Source: an uncultured Gammaproteobacteria bacterium (lineage in GTDB: Bacteria; Pseudomonadota; Gammaproteobacteria; UBA4575). From it: a stretch of 64,000 nucleotides of DNA. The position numbers and the translations under genes are program-made. Of the stretch, positions 1 to 7,704 are shown one piece after another. Below the pieces are notes generated by a model. That model was given only the letters and a program-made list of their open reading frames with translations. It was not told the origin of the DNA and made no database searches. The DNA is taken from contig OX638335.1 in the NCBI GenBank assembly GCA_951812785.1, positions 385,630-449,629 on the forward strand, written 5' to 3'. Every line of letters starts with the position of its first letter. Within the stretch, counting starts at the first letter, position 1.

Positions 1-37
1 ATATACGTGGCTGGCCTTATTTGTTAATTGGCGTAAT

Positions 38-1396
38 TCAGTCTCTAGAAACACCTTCTATTTTTGCATCTATGTCATCTACTGGATAAAAGATTGTAGC
101 TTTACTTTTTTCTTCTCCCTTAACTAGAAGTCCTTTTGCATTTAAATCCAACAAATCCGCTCTTGCAGTGGCATAAGCTATATTATGACTTCTTTTATGC
201 GATTCAAATGTATAACCTTCACGACCACTCCCTCTAATTGCATGACTAAGGAGTGCTAACTGTCGATAGTTAAATTTACTGGTACTTTTTAGTTTGCTTT
301 CTAATAGATTTATCTGTTCAATTTTTTTATGTAGGTACTCTTCAAGGTCTTCAATTGAAGATATAATTACACTTAATTGATTTATTATGAAGTATGTCAG
401 ATCGTTTTCATCTATCTCTGTATAAAGATATGCATAGCCATACTTCACAGATGCCTTTTTTATATTTCTTGATATAGAAATAAATTCAAATAACCAATAA
501 TGCTGTCTCAGCATTGCCCAATAAAATATTGCACGCGCCAACCTACCATTTCCATCTTCAAATGGATGATCAAATCCAATCCAGAAGTGCAAAATTATTG
601 CTTTTATAATCGGATGGATAAAATTCGTACCTTCATTTTTTTGGTTTGCGAATTCACATAATTTTTCAAGTCTCTTCTCTAGTTGATCAGCAGGTGGCGG
701 GGTATGTAAAAGTTCGCCATTATTATCACTAAATACACTCACTCTAATATCGCCCGCAGTTTGTAATTTTCCAGCTGCTTCTGGATTTTCTAGTGTTTTA
801 TCTGTCACCATTCTATGTAGACATAGTACAAGTTCTGGTGTAAGTTCTTCTTCTTTAATATCTCTTACAAAATTCATCGCGATATAATTATTTAAAATCA
901 TCTGCTCATGTTTGTCTTTTGGCCTTCTTCCTGACCTAATCATATTGGAAGCAACTTTCCTTGATGTTGATGCTCCTTCTAGTTGGCTGGATTTAATTGC
1001 CTCCTCAATTAATGAGTTCACAACATATCGGTTGCGTGTATCTGGATTAGTAACTTCTTCTGAGATTGTAATTCGACCAGTTGCTTTACTGTCTATTACA
1101 TGGAGCATCTCCAGTATTATGTCAGGCATACCAAATGCAAAATCTTTTCCACTTGCATCTTTCAGTGGAATAAATTTTGATGATTGAGCGCGCGCGATTT
1201 TTATACCTGCCCACCATAATTTATGGTCAAATCCATCTGGTGGATTTTTGTGTTTTAATTCTGACCAATGTAAATATTTACCTTTCACGGTTGGCATTAT
1301 TGCTCCGCCACCACTGGACATAAGCAGCTTGAATTGATCTGCGTTTAATTCTTCCATTACCTCAATTGCTGAAGGTGCTTTTTCTGGTCTTTTCAT
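38..1396 (-). CDS. Fic family protein (probable AMP/NMP transferase) with C-terminal winged-helix-like region
   Basis: 452 residues. The Fic signature HPFEDGNGR lies at about residues 277-285, with the catalytic His and the phosphate-binding loop intact. An N-terminal inhibitory-helix motif of the form (S/T)xxxE(G/N) is seen as SSQLEG at 136-141, so this is a self-inhibited (N-terminal inhibitor) Fic protein. Family members transfer AMP or a related group to hydroxyl side chains of target proteins; the target here is unknown. The last 80 residues look like a winged-helix fold (inference), so DNA binding is possible. It is transcribed leftward, away from ampD. Its upstream region holds six copies of a 10-bp alternating repeat that could be its operator. 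No adjacent antitoxin gene is visible. Confidence 0.9.
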   Translation of the reverse strand: MKRPEKAPSAIEVMEELNADQFKLLMSSGGGAIMPTVKGKYLHWSELKHKNPPDGFDHKLWWAGIKIARAQSSKFIPLKDASGKDFAFGMPDIILEMLHVIDSKATGRITISEEVTNPDTRNRYVVNSLIEEAIKSSQLEGASTSRKVASNMIRSGRRPKDKHEQMILNNYIAMNFVRDIKEEELTPELVLCLHRMVTDKTLENPEAAGKLQTAGDIRVSVFSDNNGELLHTPPPADQLEKRLEKLCEFANQKNEGTNFIHPIIKAIILHFWIGFDHPFEDGNGRLARAIFYWAMLRQHYWLFEFISISRNIKKASVKYGYAYLYTEIDENDLTYFIINQLSVIISSIEDLEEYLHKKIEQINLLESKLKSTSKFNYRQLALLSHAIRGSGREGYTFESHKRSHNIAYATARADLLDLNAKGLLVKGEEKSKATIFYPVDDIDAKIEGVSRD

Positions 1397-1403
1397 AATG
1401 TGA

Positions 1404-1494
1404 TATCTATCAAATCTTCTAATATTGATAGATTAACTATACTATTATCTATCAATTTATTCAAAGTTGATAGATATTGATAGTTATCTATCAG
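1404..1494. promoter_or_regulatory. Array of six alternating TATCTATCAA / TTGATAGATA repeats upstream of fic
   Basis: Copies read by eye: TATCTATCAA at 1404-1413 and 1446-1455; TTGATAGATT at 1425-1434; TTGATAGATA at 1467-1476; TTGATAGTTA at 1477-1486; TATCTATCAG at 1485-1494. They alternate in orientation, giving three inverted pairs just 5' of the fic start. This is the arrangement expected of a multimeric operator, perhaps for autoregulation (inference). The rest of the gap to ampD (1495-1748) is AT-rich and shows no gene. Confidence 0.55.
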
Positions 1495-1748
1495 TGCTCT
1501 TATTACACCTTGTCTAACAAAGCACCATAGAAATCTGCCTGCATATCTATCGATGTCATCAATGAACAATAAAAATTAAACAAGCTAAATTACATCAAAT
1601 TTATTACCTCTATAGAAATGGAGGAATCAGCACTCTTTAGTTTTTTTTCTTAAGGATCCATGGCTTTGATTCCATAGGGTCAGACTTGATTAATTCATAG
1701 ATATTTTTTTATTTGGATAAGCAAAGAAAATGGACATAGAATTGGCCA

Positions 1749-2288
1749 ATGAGAATAGATCCCGCCACACACTGTATCGTCGGTGCAAAATGTATCGAGT
1801 CACCTAATTGTGATCAGCGACCTGATGGTGTTGCGATTGATTTAATTGTGATTCATAACATCAGTTTGCCGCCGAATGAGTTTGGTGGTGGTTACGTGCA
1901 TGATTTTTTTCAGAATCGGTTGGATTCAAACGCTCATCCTTATTTTGATGAAATAAAGGATCTACAAGTCTCTAGTCATTTATTTATTGAGCGCAGTGGT
2001 AAGTTGACTCAGTTTGTGCCTTTTAACATGCGTGCATGGCATGTGGGGCAATCATGTTTTGAAGACAGACAAACGTGTAATGATTTTTCAATTGGGATTG
2101 AGTTGGAAGGTGCGGATGATATTGAGTACACGGAGAAACAATATGCAGTGCTTAATGCAGTAATACTTAGCTTGCAAATGACTTATCCATCTTTGAGTGA
2201 GCGTAAAATAGTCGGGCATTGTGATATTGCTCCAGGAAGAAAAACGGACCCCGGTCCTGCGTTTGATTGGGATAAGGTGATTGTCTAA
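1749..2288 (+). CDS. ampD: 1,6-anhydro-N-acetylmuramyl-L-alanine amidase AmpD
   Basis: 179 residues, the usual AmpD length. AmpD is a cytoplasmic zinc amidase that removes the stem peptide from anhydro-muropeptides during cell-wall recycling. The amidase_2 fold motifs are visible: VIHNISLPP near residue 34 (first zinc His), the IGIELEG strand near 118, and GHCDIAPGRKTDPG near 157-170 (second His and the Asp/Lys of the active site). Several residues typical of AmpD (FGGGYV, NRLD) are kept. It is divergent from fic and convergent with the DUF2322 gene. No strong Shine-Dalgarno is seen before the ATG, but family length supports this start. Confidence 0.93.
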   Translation: MRIDPATHCIVGAKCIESPNCDQRPDGVAIDLIVIHNISLPPNEFGGGYVHDFFQNRLDSNAHPYFDEIKDLQVSSHLFIERSGKLTQFVPFNMRAWHVGQSCFEDRQTCNDFSIGIELEGADDIEYTEKQYAVLNAVILSLQMTYPSLSERKIVGHCDIAPGRKTDPGPAFDWDKVIV

Positions 2289-2307
2289 TTGTTAGAGGTG
2301 GTTTTCG

Positions 2308-2631
2308 CTATTCTGCGTTGACTAGCCATTCTTCATCGTTGGTCATAATATTCATTAAAAAATGAATATTGGGGTGTGAGTTGGGTTGTTGCTCTTCTTC
2401 TTGGGCGTAATCGCCAAATAAAGCAATGCCGGTGCGGGCGACACTTCTGTTGATTTGCGAGTAATTGGTTTGCGCGATGGAATACAGAATTTTCACCGAG
2501 GCTTGTTTGCCGGGGATATTTTCAAGGCTGAATGACTTATCGGTTTCTCGGTTAATAAAAGTGACTTTCTTTAAGTCGCTAGTATTAGCTAAATCATCAA
2601 AGCCGGCGCCAAACGTTTTTTTGTTACTCAT
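2308..2631 (-). CDS. DUF2322 family protein
   Basis: 107 residues. The pattern matches my memory of the DUF2322 family: an N-terminal FDDLANTSDLKKVTF block, ENIPGKQASVKILYSIA in the middle, and a C-terminal HPNIHFLMNIM helix. Function is unknown. Its start overlaps the 3' end of bpt by 8 bases on the same strand, so the two are probably translated from one message. No signal peptide or membrane segment is seen. Confidence 0.6.
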   Translation of the reverse strand: MSNKKTFGAGFDDLANTSDLKKVTFINRETDKSFSLENIPGKQASVKILYSIAQTNYSQINRSVARTGIALFGDYAQEEEQQPNSHPNIHFLMNIMTNDEEWLVNAE

Positions 2632-3325
2632 GTAATGCTATCCATTGATCATTCGTAAATCCTTCGCAAGGTTTGAATTGGGTTTTATAATTCATTTTAT
2701 CGCAGTCATTAATCCAATACCCTAAATATAAATACTTCAAGCCGCGTTCTTTTAATAATGAGGTTTGTTTAAGGATGGAATAGGTGCCAAGACTAAGCTG
2801 AGAATAACCAACGTTATAGAAAGTATAAACAGCAGACCAGCCTTGAATGAGTGGATCGCAAATCGCAACGCAAACCAGTTCTTTAGACGGTAGCCTGAAT
2901 TCAATCGCAAACGTATCTGACCAGAGGCTAAATAGAAAATTCTCAAACGTGTCTTGAGCTTGTTGCATGCTCTCAGTTTCGTGGTGTCTATTTTCTATAT
3001 AGTGTTGATATAAGTCGAGATAGTTTGTGTGATCAGGGTTAATCACCACATAGGTATCAAGGATTGAATTTTTCTTAATAGTTCTACGTTGACCACGGCT
3101 GGCAACAAATTTATCCACAGGAATGCGCAAGGACACACATTGGCTACAACTCAAACAATTAGGTCGATGAATGCGGTCGCCCGTACGCCTGAAGCCCATA
3201 TCGATTAACTGACTATAAATATCACTAGATAAAGGTAAATTTGGCCCAGTTGTATAGTGATGAGCAGTATTAGTCGGAATATATGGGCAACTATAGGGCG
3301 TGCTTTGATATAATCGTAGCTTCAA
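2624..3325 (-). CDS. bpt: Aspartate/glutamate leucyltransferase (Bpt/Ate family)
   Basis: 233 residues, the normal length. The enzyme moves leucine (or arginine) from aminoacyl-tRNA to N-terminal acidic residues, marking proteins for ClpAP through the N-degron pathway. The N-terminal cysteine region is present (TPYSCPYIP near residue 10 and CLSCSQC near 58-64), as is the GNAT-like C-terminal domain (WSAVYTFYN; LGTYSILKQ; YLYLGYWI). The first gene of a two-gene leftward unit with the DUF2322 gene. Bpt rather than Aat is preferred because of the cysteine cluster and length. Confidence 0.93.
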   Translation of the reverse strand: MKLRLYQSTPYSCPYIPTNTAHHYTTGPNLPLSSDIYSQLIDMGFRRTGDRIHRPNCLSCSQCVSLRIPVDKFVASRGQRRTIKKNSILDTYVVINPDHTNYLDLYQHYIENRHHETESMQQAQDTFENFLFSLWSDTFAIEFRLPSKELVCVAICDPLIQGWSAVYTFYNVGYSQLSLGTYSILKQTSLLKERGLKYLYLGYWINDCDKMNYKTQFKPCEGFTNDQWIALHE

Positions 3326-3391
3326 CGTGTGCTAAGTGTAGCAGAGCAAAATTATTTTAATCATCTAGTCATAGATAAAATCCAATAAGTC

Positions 3392-4975
3392 ATGCGCAAG
3401 TCCATTGAGGAAAATTTAAACCTTATTATCAAAAATAATATGGGGTCTGAGCTTCGTATTGGCAAAGTAGGCATTGAAAAAGAATCACTGCGTGCTGATA
3501 AAAAAGGAATGATCGCCAACACAGACCACCCAATGGCACTGGGTTCAGCATTGACACACCCATATATTACGACAGATTATTCAGAAGCCTTATTAGAATT
3601 TGTCACGCCTCCGCTAGAGACAGCAGAACAAGCAATTAACTTCTTGGGCCAGATACATCAATTCGTTTATCCCAATATTGGCAAAGAGTGTTTATGGCCA
3701 GCCAGTATGCCTTGTATTCTTGACGGTGAGCAGAGTATTCGTATTGCTGAATATGGAACCAGTAATCAAGGATTGATGAAAAATATCTACCGCAGAGGTT
3801 TAGGTTATCGTTACGGGAAAGTGATGCAGGTTATTTCTGGTATTCATGTCAATTTGTCTATGCCAGAAACTTTTTGGTCAAGTTGGCAAAATACATTAGC
3901 CGATCAAAGTAGCCCACAAGAATTTGTTAATCAGCAGTACTTTAAATTAATTCGTAATCTCCAACGTGTTGGTTGGTTAGTCCCTTATTTATTTGGTGCA
4001 TCATCTGCGGTTGATAAAAGTTTTATTCATCAAGGGGTCAAAGATTTACAGCAATGGGATCAAGATACGCGTTATGCACAACATGCTACTTCTTTACGGC
4101 TGGGAGATATTGGCTACACCAATCATCGAGAAAATGAAATTGGCATTAAAGCCTGCTACGACAACTTGCCAGACTACGTGAGTTGTTTAACGCGTGCGAT
4201 TGAAACACCTTATATTCCCTATGAGGAAATTGGCGTACAGGTTAATGGTGAATATAGGCAATTGAATGCCAATATTCTACAAATTGAGAATGAGTACTAC
4301 AGTACCGTGCGACCCAAGCAAGTGACACAGCGCAATGAAAAACCTACTCATGCATTATTAGATCGAGGTGTGCAGTATGTTGAAATACGTTCATTAGATT
4401 TAAATCCATTTTCACCATTTGGGATCAACATAGAGCAGTTGAGATTTATCGAAGTATTGTTTGTTTACTGTTTATTAGGGGATGAAAGTCTGATAGACCG
4501 GAAAGAACGAGAAGAAATTGATATCAATGCCTATGAAGTATCTCATCATGGGCGCAACCCAGAATTGTATCTGCGTAAAAATGGGGAAAGTATCGCGTTA
4601 AAGGAATGGTGCAAAGAAATATTTACTGGGCTATTGCAGGTAGCTGAGTGTATGGATAAAAATAGTGGGAATGATTTGTTTGCCCAGTCAGTGAACCAAT
4701 TCTACTCTAGTGTCGAGTCGGTAGAAGAAACCTTTTCGGCAAGAATACTCAGTGCGATGCGCGATAATAATTATTCTTATTATCAATACATTGAGACATT
4801 AGGTAAACAGTATTGCCAATTTTACTCGGACAGTGAAAGATGTGAACAAACCTCGAATGATCTTTCAAAGGCGGTTGATATTAGCTTGCGCAAACAAAAG
4901 CAATTGGAAGATAGTGACGATAAGAGTTTCTCGGAATTTTTAGAGGATTATTTTGCTAAGCAATATAGTTGCTAG
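3392..4975 (+). CDS. gshA: Glutamate--cysteine ligase (type 1)
   Basis: 527 residues, the typical size of the proteobacterial type-1 enzyme. It joins glutamate and cysteine with ATP, the first step of glutathione synthesis, in the cytoplasm. Family hallmarks are visible: IGKVGIEKESLRAD near the start (metal and glutamate binding), TDYSEALLEFVTPP near 70, SGIHVNLSMP near 150, and RGVQYVEIRSLDLNPFSP near 325-345. The frame is intact. Divergent from bpt; its 3' end overlaps a degraded DUF4124 gene. Two GST-like proteins elsewhere in the window would use its product. Confidence 0.96.
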   Translation: MRKSIEENLNLIIKNNMGSELRIGKVGIEKESLRADKKGMIANTDHPMALGSALTHPYITTDYSEALLEFVTPPLETAEQAINFLGQIHQFVYPNIGKECLWPASMPCILDGEQSIRIAEYGTSNQGLMKNIYRRGLGYRYGKVMQVISGIHVNLSMPETFWSSWQNTLADQSSPQEFVNQQYFKLIRNLQRVGWLVPYLFGASSAVDKSFIHQGVKDLQQWDQDTRYAQHATSLRLGDIGYTNHRENEIGIKACYDNLPDYVSCLTRAIETPYIPYEEIGVQVNGEYRQLNANILQIENEYYSTVRPKQVTQRNEKPTHALLDRGVQYVEIRSLDLNPFSPFGINIEQLRFIEVLFVYCLLGDESLIDRKEREEIDINAYEVSHHGRNPELYLRKNGESIALKEWCKEIFTGLLQVAECMDKNSGNDLFAQSVNQFYSSVESVEETFSARILSAMRDNNYSYYQYIETLGKQYCQFYSDSERCEQTSNDLSKAVDISLRKQKQLEDSDDKSFSEFLEDYFAKQYSC

Positions 4976-5408
4976 ACTGGTATTAGTGTTTTATCTAATG
5001 TGTGCAGCAAGTTTGCATGCTGAAGATGTACATAGAGTGATTGATGAGAATGGTCGCATTAAATTTACTCAGTTCCCACATTATAAAGGCGCAGTGAAAT
5101 TTCAGTTTAAAAATAAAAGCACTGATCCAATTGACAATAATGCCAACAATAGCCAGGCTTTGTAAGAAAGGTACTCTGACTATCTGCAATCAGAAAGGCT
5201 AGAGCGTAAAGAGAAGCGTATGCAATCTAAGCAAGAGAAAGCTGAATTGGCATCCAAATGCCTTCAGTCAGGGCAGATTTAAATGATATGAATCAAGGGG
5301 GAATTTTGTATTATGATCTTGATGAAATGGCAACCAAATTTATATCGATGAGAGTCGCGTAGAAGCGAAAAAAATCAATTGCGTAAATATCCAGATAAAA
5401 AGTGTTAA
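4953..5408 (+). pseudogene. Degraded DUF4124-type secreted protein
   Basis: The first 70 codons encode a signal-peptide-like start and the DUF4124 pattern VIDENGRIKFTQFP, then stop at TAA (5163-5165). The same frame stays open after that stop for about 38 codons of charged coiled-coil-like sequence, as in intact homologues. Next come a second stop near 5280 and frame changes, with recognisable pieces (QGGILYYDLDE, then NGNQIYIDESRVEAKK) in different frames. I therefore read one gene broken by a nonsense codon and at least one indel. It begins inside the end of gshA. Function of the family is unknown. Confidence 0.75.
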
Positions 5409-5443
5409 GCAAGGAATACATTCTAAATTAAGAGAGCAATAAA

Positions 5444-5860
5444 ATGTTAAATATTAGGAATTGGATAGCCATATTTGGCTTACTGTTTACTCAGGTTGCA
5501 TGTACCGCAGAATTGGCTGAAATAAATGCACAAGAACTTGAAAAGTTAATTACTGCAGGCGTGACAGTGATAGACGTAAGAACACCAGGTGAGTGGAAGA
5601 AAACAGGTATAGTAGAAGGCAGTATTCCCATTATGTTCTTTGACGAAAAACGTAAGGCGCATGCGCAGGAGTGGATGCAGCAAGCATCTATGCATATAAA
5701 GCCTGATAGCCCAGTGGCCATTATCTGTCGTTCGGGAAACCGCAGTAAAGTGGTCGGTAATTTTCTAATCAAGCAACATGGTTACCAAAATGTTTATAAC
5801 GCCAGCGGCGGTATTAAAGCCTGGGTCGCTAAAGGCAATAAAACTGTTAAAGCTAAATAA
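5444..5860 (+). CDS. Periplasmic single-domain rhodanese-like protein
   Basis: 138 residues with an N-terminal hydrophobic signal (IAIFGLLFTQVACTAEL; a lipobox at Cys20 is possible but not canonical). The rhodanese fold is complete: VIDVRTPGEW near 42 and the active-site loop CRSGNRS near 97-103 with its cysteine. Rhodaneses move sulfane sulfur between donors and thiols. RBS AGAGAG precedes the ATG. Followed 12 bases later by the PPK2 gene, so the two are probably cotranscribed. The physiological donor is unknown. Confidence 0.88.
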   Translation: MLNIRNWIAIFGLLFTQVACTAELAEINAQELEKLITAGVTVIDVRTPGEWKKTGIVEGSIPIMFFDEKRKAHAQEWMQQASMHIKPDSPVAIICRSGNRSKVVGNFLIKQHGYQNVYNASGGIKAWVAKGNKTVKAK

Positions 5861-5872
5861 GAGAACAATATA

Positions 5873-6748
5873 ATGCTTAAAGCGATTGATCATCCATACT
5901 TGGTTCCATTTGACGGCTCCTTCAAGGTTAAGGATGCCATTACTAGCATTAATGAAAAACAGCTTGATGATAAAGAATATAAAAAGAAGTTAAAAAAGCA
6001 AACAGAAAAGATTCATGATTTGCAGCGCATAATGTATGCACATGATAGCCATTCCGTATTATTAGTATTTCAAGCAATGGACGCTGCAGGTAAAGACAGC
6101 ACAATTCGTCACGTACTTACCGGTGTGAACCCAGCAGCTTGCCAGGTATTTTCATTTAAAAAGCCATCAGATAACGAACTGGATCATGACTATCTATGGC
6201 GAACTACCACTCGTTTGCCTGAACGTGGCCGTATTGGCGTATTTAATCGCAGTTACTACGAAGAAGTATTAGTCGTGCGTGTACATCCTGAAATTCTGAA
6301 TTTTCAAAAACTACCAGATAAGCCAAACGAAAAAGAAATTTGGTCGCAGCGATATGAGTCTATTCGTGACTTTGAACAGCACTTAGCACGTAACGGTACA
6401 GTGGTATTAAAATTTTGGTTGAATGTGTCTAAAGAGGAACAATATAATCGGTTTTTAAGTCGTATTGATGAACCAGAAAAAAACTGGAAATTTTCAGAGG
6501 CCGATATAAAAGAACGCGGCCATTGGGATGAGTATATGAAAGTTTATGAAAAAGCACTTAGTGAGACATCACGCTCATATGCGCCTTGGTATTCTATTCC
6601 TGCAGACAACAAACCATACATGCGTTACACCGTCGCAAAAATTATTGCGGAAACGCTAGAGTCATTAAATATGCATTACCCGCGTGTAGACGAAGATGCG
6701 AAAAAGCGCTTTGCTCATTTGCGTGAAATGCTAGTGAATGACAAATAG
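5873..6748 (+). CDS. Polyphosphate kinase 2 family protein (polyphosphate:nucleotide phosphotransferase)
   Basis: 291 residues. Walker A-like [10 protein letters not shown] near 68-77, the PPK2 motif [19 protein letters not shown] region near 124-142, and the C-terminal [17 protein letters not shown] motif identify the PPK2 family. These enzymes transfer phosphate between polyphosphate and nucleotides. The length matches one-domain PPK2 enzymes that phosphorylate AMP or ADP (class inferred). Follows the rhodanese gene closely. The frame is intact. Confidence 0.92.
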   Translation: MLKAIDHPYLVPFDGSFKVKDAITSINEKQLDDKEYKKKLKKQTEKIHDLQRIMYAHDSHSVLLVFQAMDAAGKDSTIRHVLTGVNPAACQVFSFKKPSDNELDHDYLWRTTTRLPERGRIGVFNRSYYEEVLVVRVHPEILNFQKLPDKPNEKEIWSQRYESIRDFEQHLARNGTVVLKFWLNVSKEEQYNRFLSRIDEPEKNWKFSEADIKERGHWDEYMKVYEKALSETSRSYAPWYSIPADNKPYMRYTVAKIIAETLESLNMHYPRVDEDAKKRFAHLREMLVNDK

Positions 6749-6875
6749 TCATTGACTCAAAAACGGTAAAAGACATTGATACTTGTTATCGCAATCGATA
6801 ATCCATATATTGAGAGTATTTTTTAACGTTTTAATTTTACCCAACTAAATAAATCTAATTAAATTAGGGGTCTAT

Positions 6876-7280
6876 ATGACAAAGTTAGCAGAAATTGAAG
6901 GTATTGGAGAAGTTTATTCAAGGAAATTAGAGGAAGGTGGGATTTCTTCTATTGAAAAATTATTAGAGGCGGGCGCCGAAAAGAAGGGTCGTCAAGACAT
7001 CGCTACTAAATGCGATATTAGTGAAAAGCTAGTCCTGAGCTGGGTAAACCGTGCAGACCTAGCGCGTATTAAAGGCGTAAGTACGCAGTATGCAGATTTA
7101 CTAGAATGCGCAGGTGTAGATACAGTGCCTGAATTAGCACAACGAAATGCGGCTAACCTTCATGAGAAGATGTCAAGTGTCAACGAAGAGAAAAAGTTAG
7201 TTCGACAAGTACCTTCAGCGTCACAAGTAGAAGACTGGGTTAAGCAAGCGAAAGGTCTTCCACGCGCAATTAATTACTAA
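6876..7280 (+). CDS. DUF4332 domain protein (tandem helix-hairpin-helix-like)
   Basis: 134 residues. Opens with IEGIGEVYSRKLEEGGISS, a helix-hairpin-helix-like start, and repeats the idea at IKGVSTQYADLLECAGV near 66-82. This matches the DUF4332 family, whose members are predicted nucleic-acid or protein binders of unknown role. RBS AGGGG lies before the ATG at 6876. A strong hairpin follows the stop. It stands as a single-gene unit. Confidence 0.78.
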   Translation: MTKLAEIEGIGEVYSRKLEEGGISSIEKLLEAGAEKKGRQDIATKCDISEKLVLSWVNRADLARIKGVSTQYADLLECAGVDTVPELAQRNAANLHEKMSSVNEEKKLVRQVPSASQVEDWVKQAKGLPRAINY

Positions 7281-7299
7281 TTAATATTTAGCTGTTACG

Positions 7300-7335
7300 A
7301 ATCAGCTCGAACTAAATGGTTCGAGCTGATTTTGC
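7300..7335 (+). terminator. Rho-independent terminator after the DUF4332 gene
   Basis: AATCAGCTCGAAC (7300-7312), a 6-base loop, and GTTCGAGCTGATT (7319-7331): a perfect 13-bp stem followed by TTT. Confidence 0.85.
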
Positions 7336-7472
7336 TTAGATCGTTTTTGTTCTTATCTAAGAAATTGTTGCTCTGCTCTGAAACTCTGACCCATGCCAAC
7401 CAATAAAAGTATTTTTTGAATGTACTTAGTTTTCACCTTTCTTTAACTAATATCAAAGTTGGTTTTCTAAGA

Positions 7473-7667
7473 TTATAGCGTCGGGTCTCCATTCGGACTG
7501 GGAGGTGTGTAACTAGAGTGCCCAATCTTTTTAGGCTTCAATTTTTTGATAATTTCTTCTAGCTGGTTTGCTGCACAATGGTTTTGATCCCAAGATATAA
7601 TAGGTAACTCTGACAGCTCGGTAACACCACAAATGAATCGAGATTTTGATTCGCTAAAAGTATTTAG
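7473..7667 (-). pseudogene. Unrecognised C-terminal gene remnant
   Basis: Reading leftward, a 64-codon open frame runs from just after a TAA (7668-7670) to a stop at 7473. It has no ATG. The peptide looks genuinely coding (SWDQNHCAANQLEEIIKKLK, then GHSSYTPPSPNGDPTL at the end), so it may be the tail of a lost gene. I do not recognise the family. The rest of 7336-7704 shows no gene. Confidence 0.3.
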
Positions 7668-7704
7668 TTAGCGTTTGAGAAAAGAGAGAAGAAGGATGAA
7701 GTTT

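Noticed and set aside
912-1187. 91-codon plus-strand frame inside fic
   Set aside because: It is the shadow of the well-supported Fic gene on the other strand.
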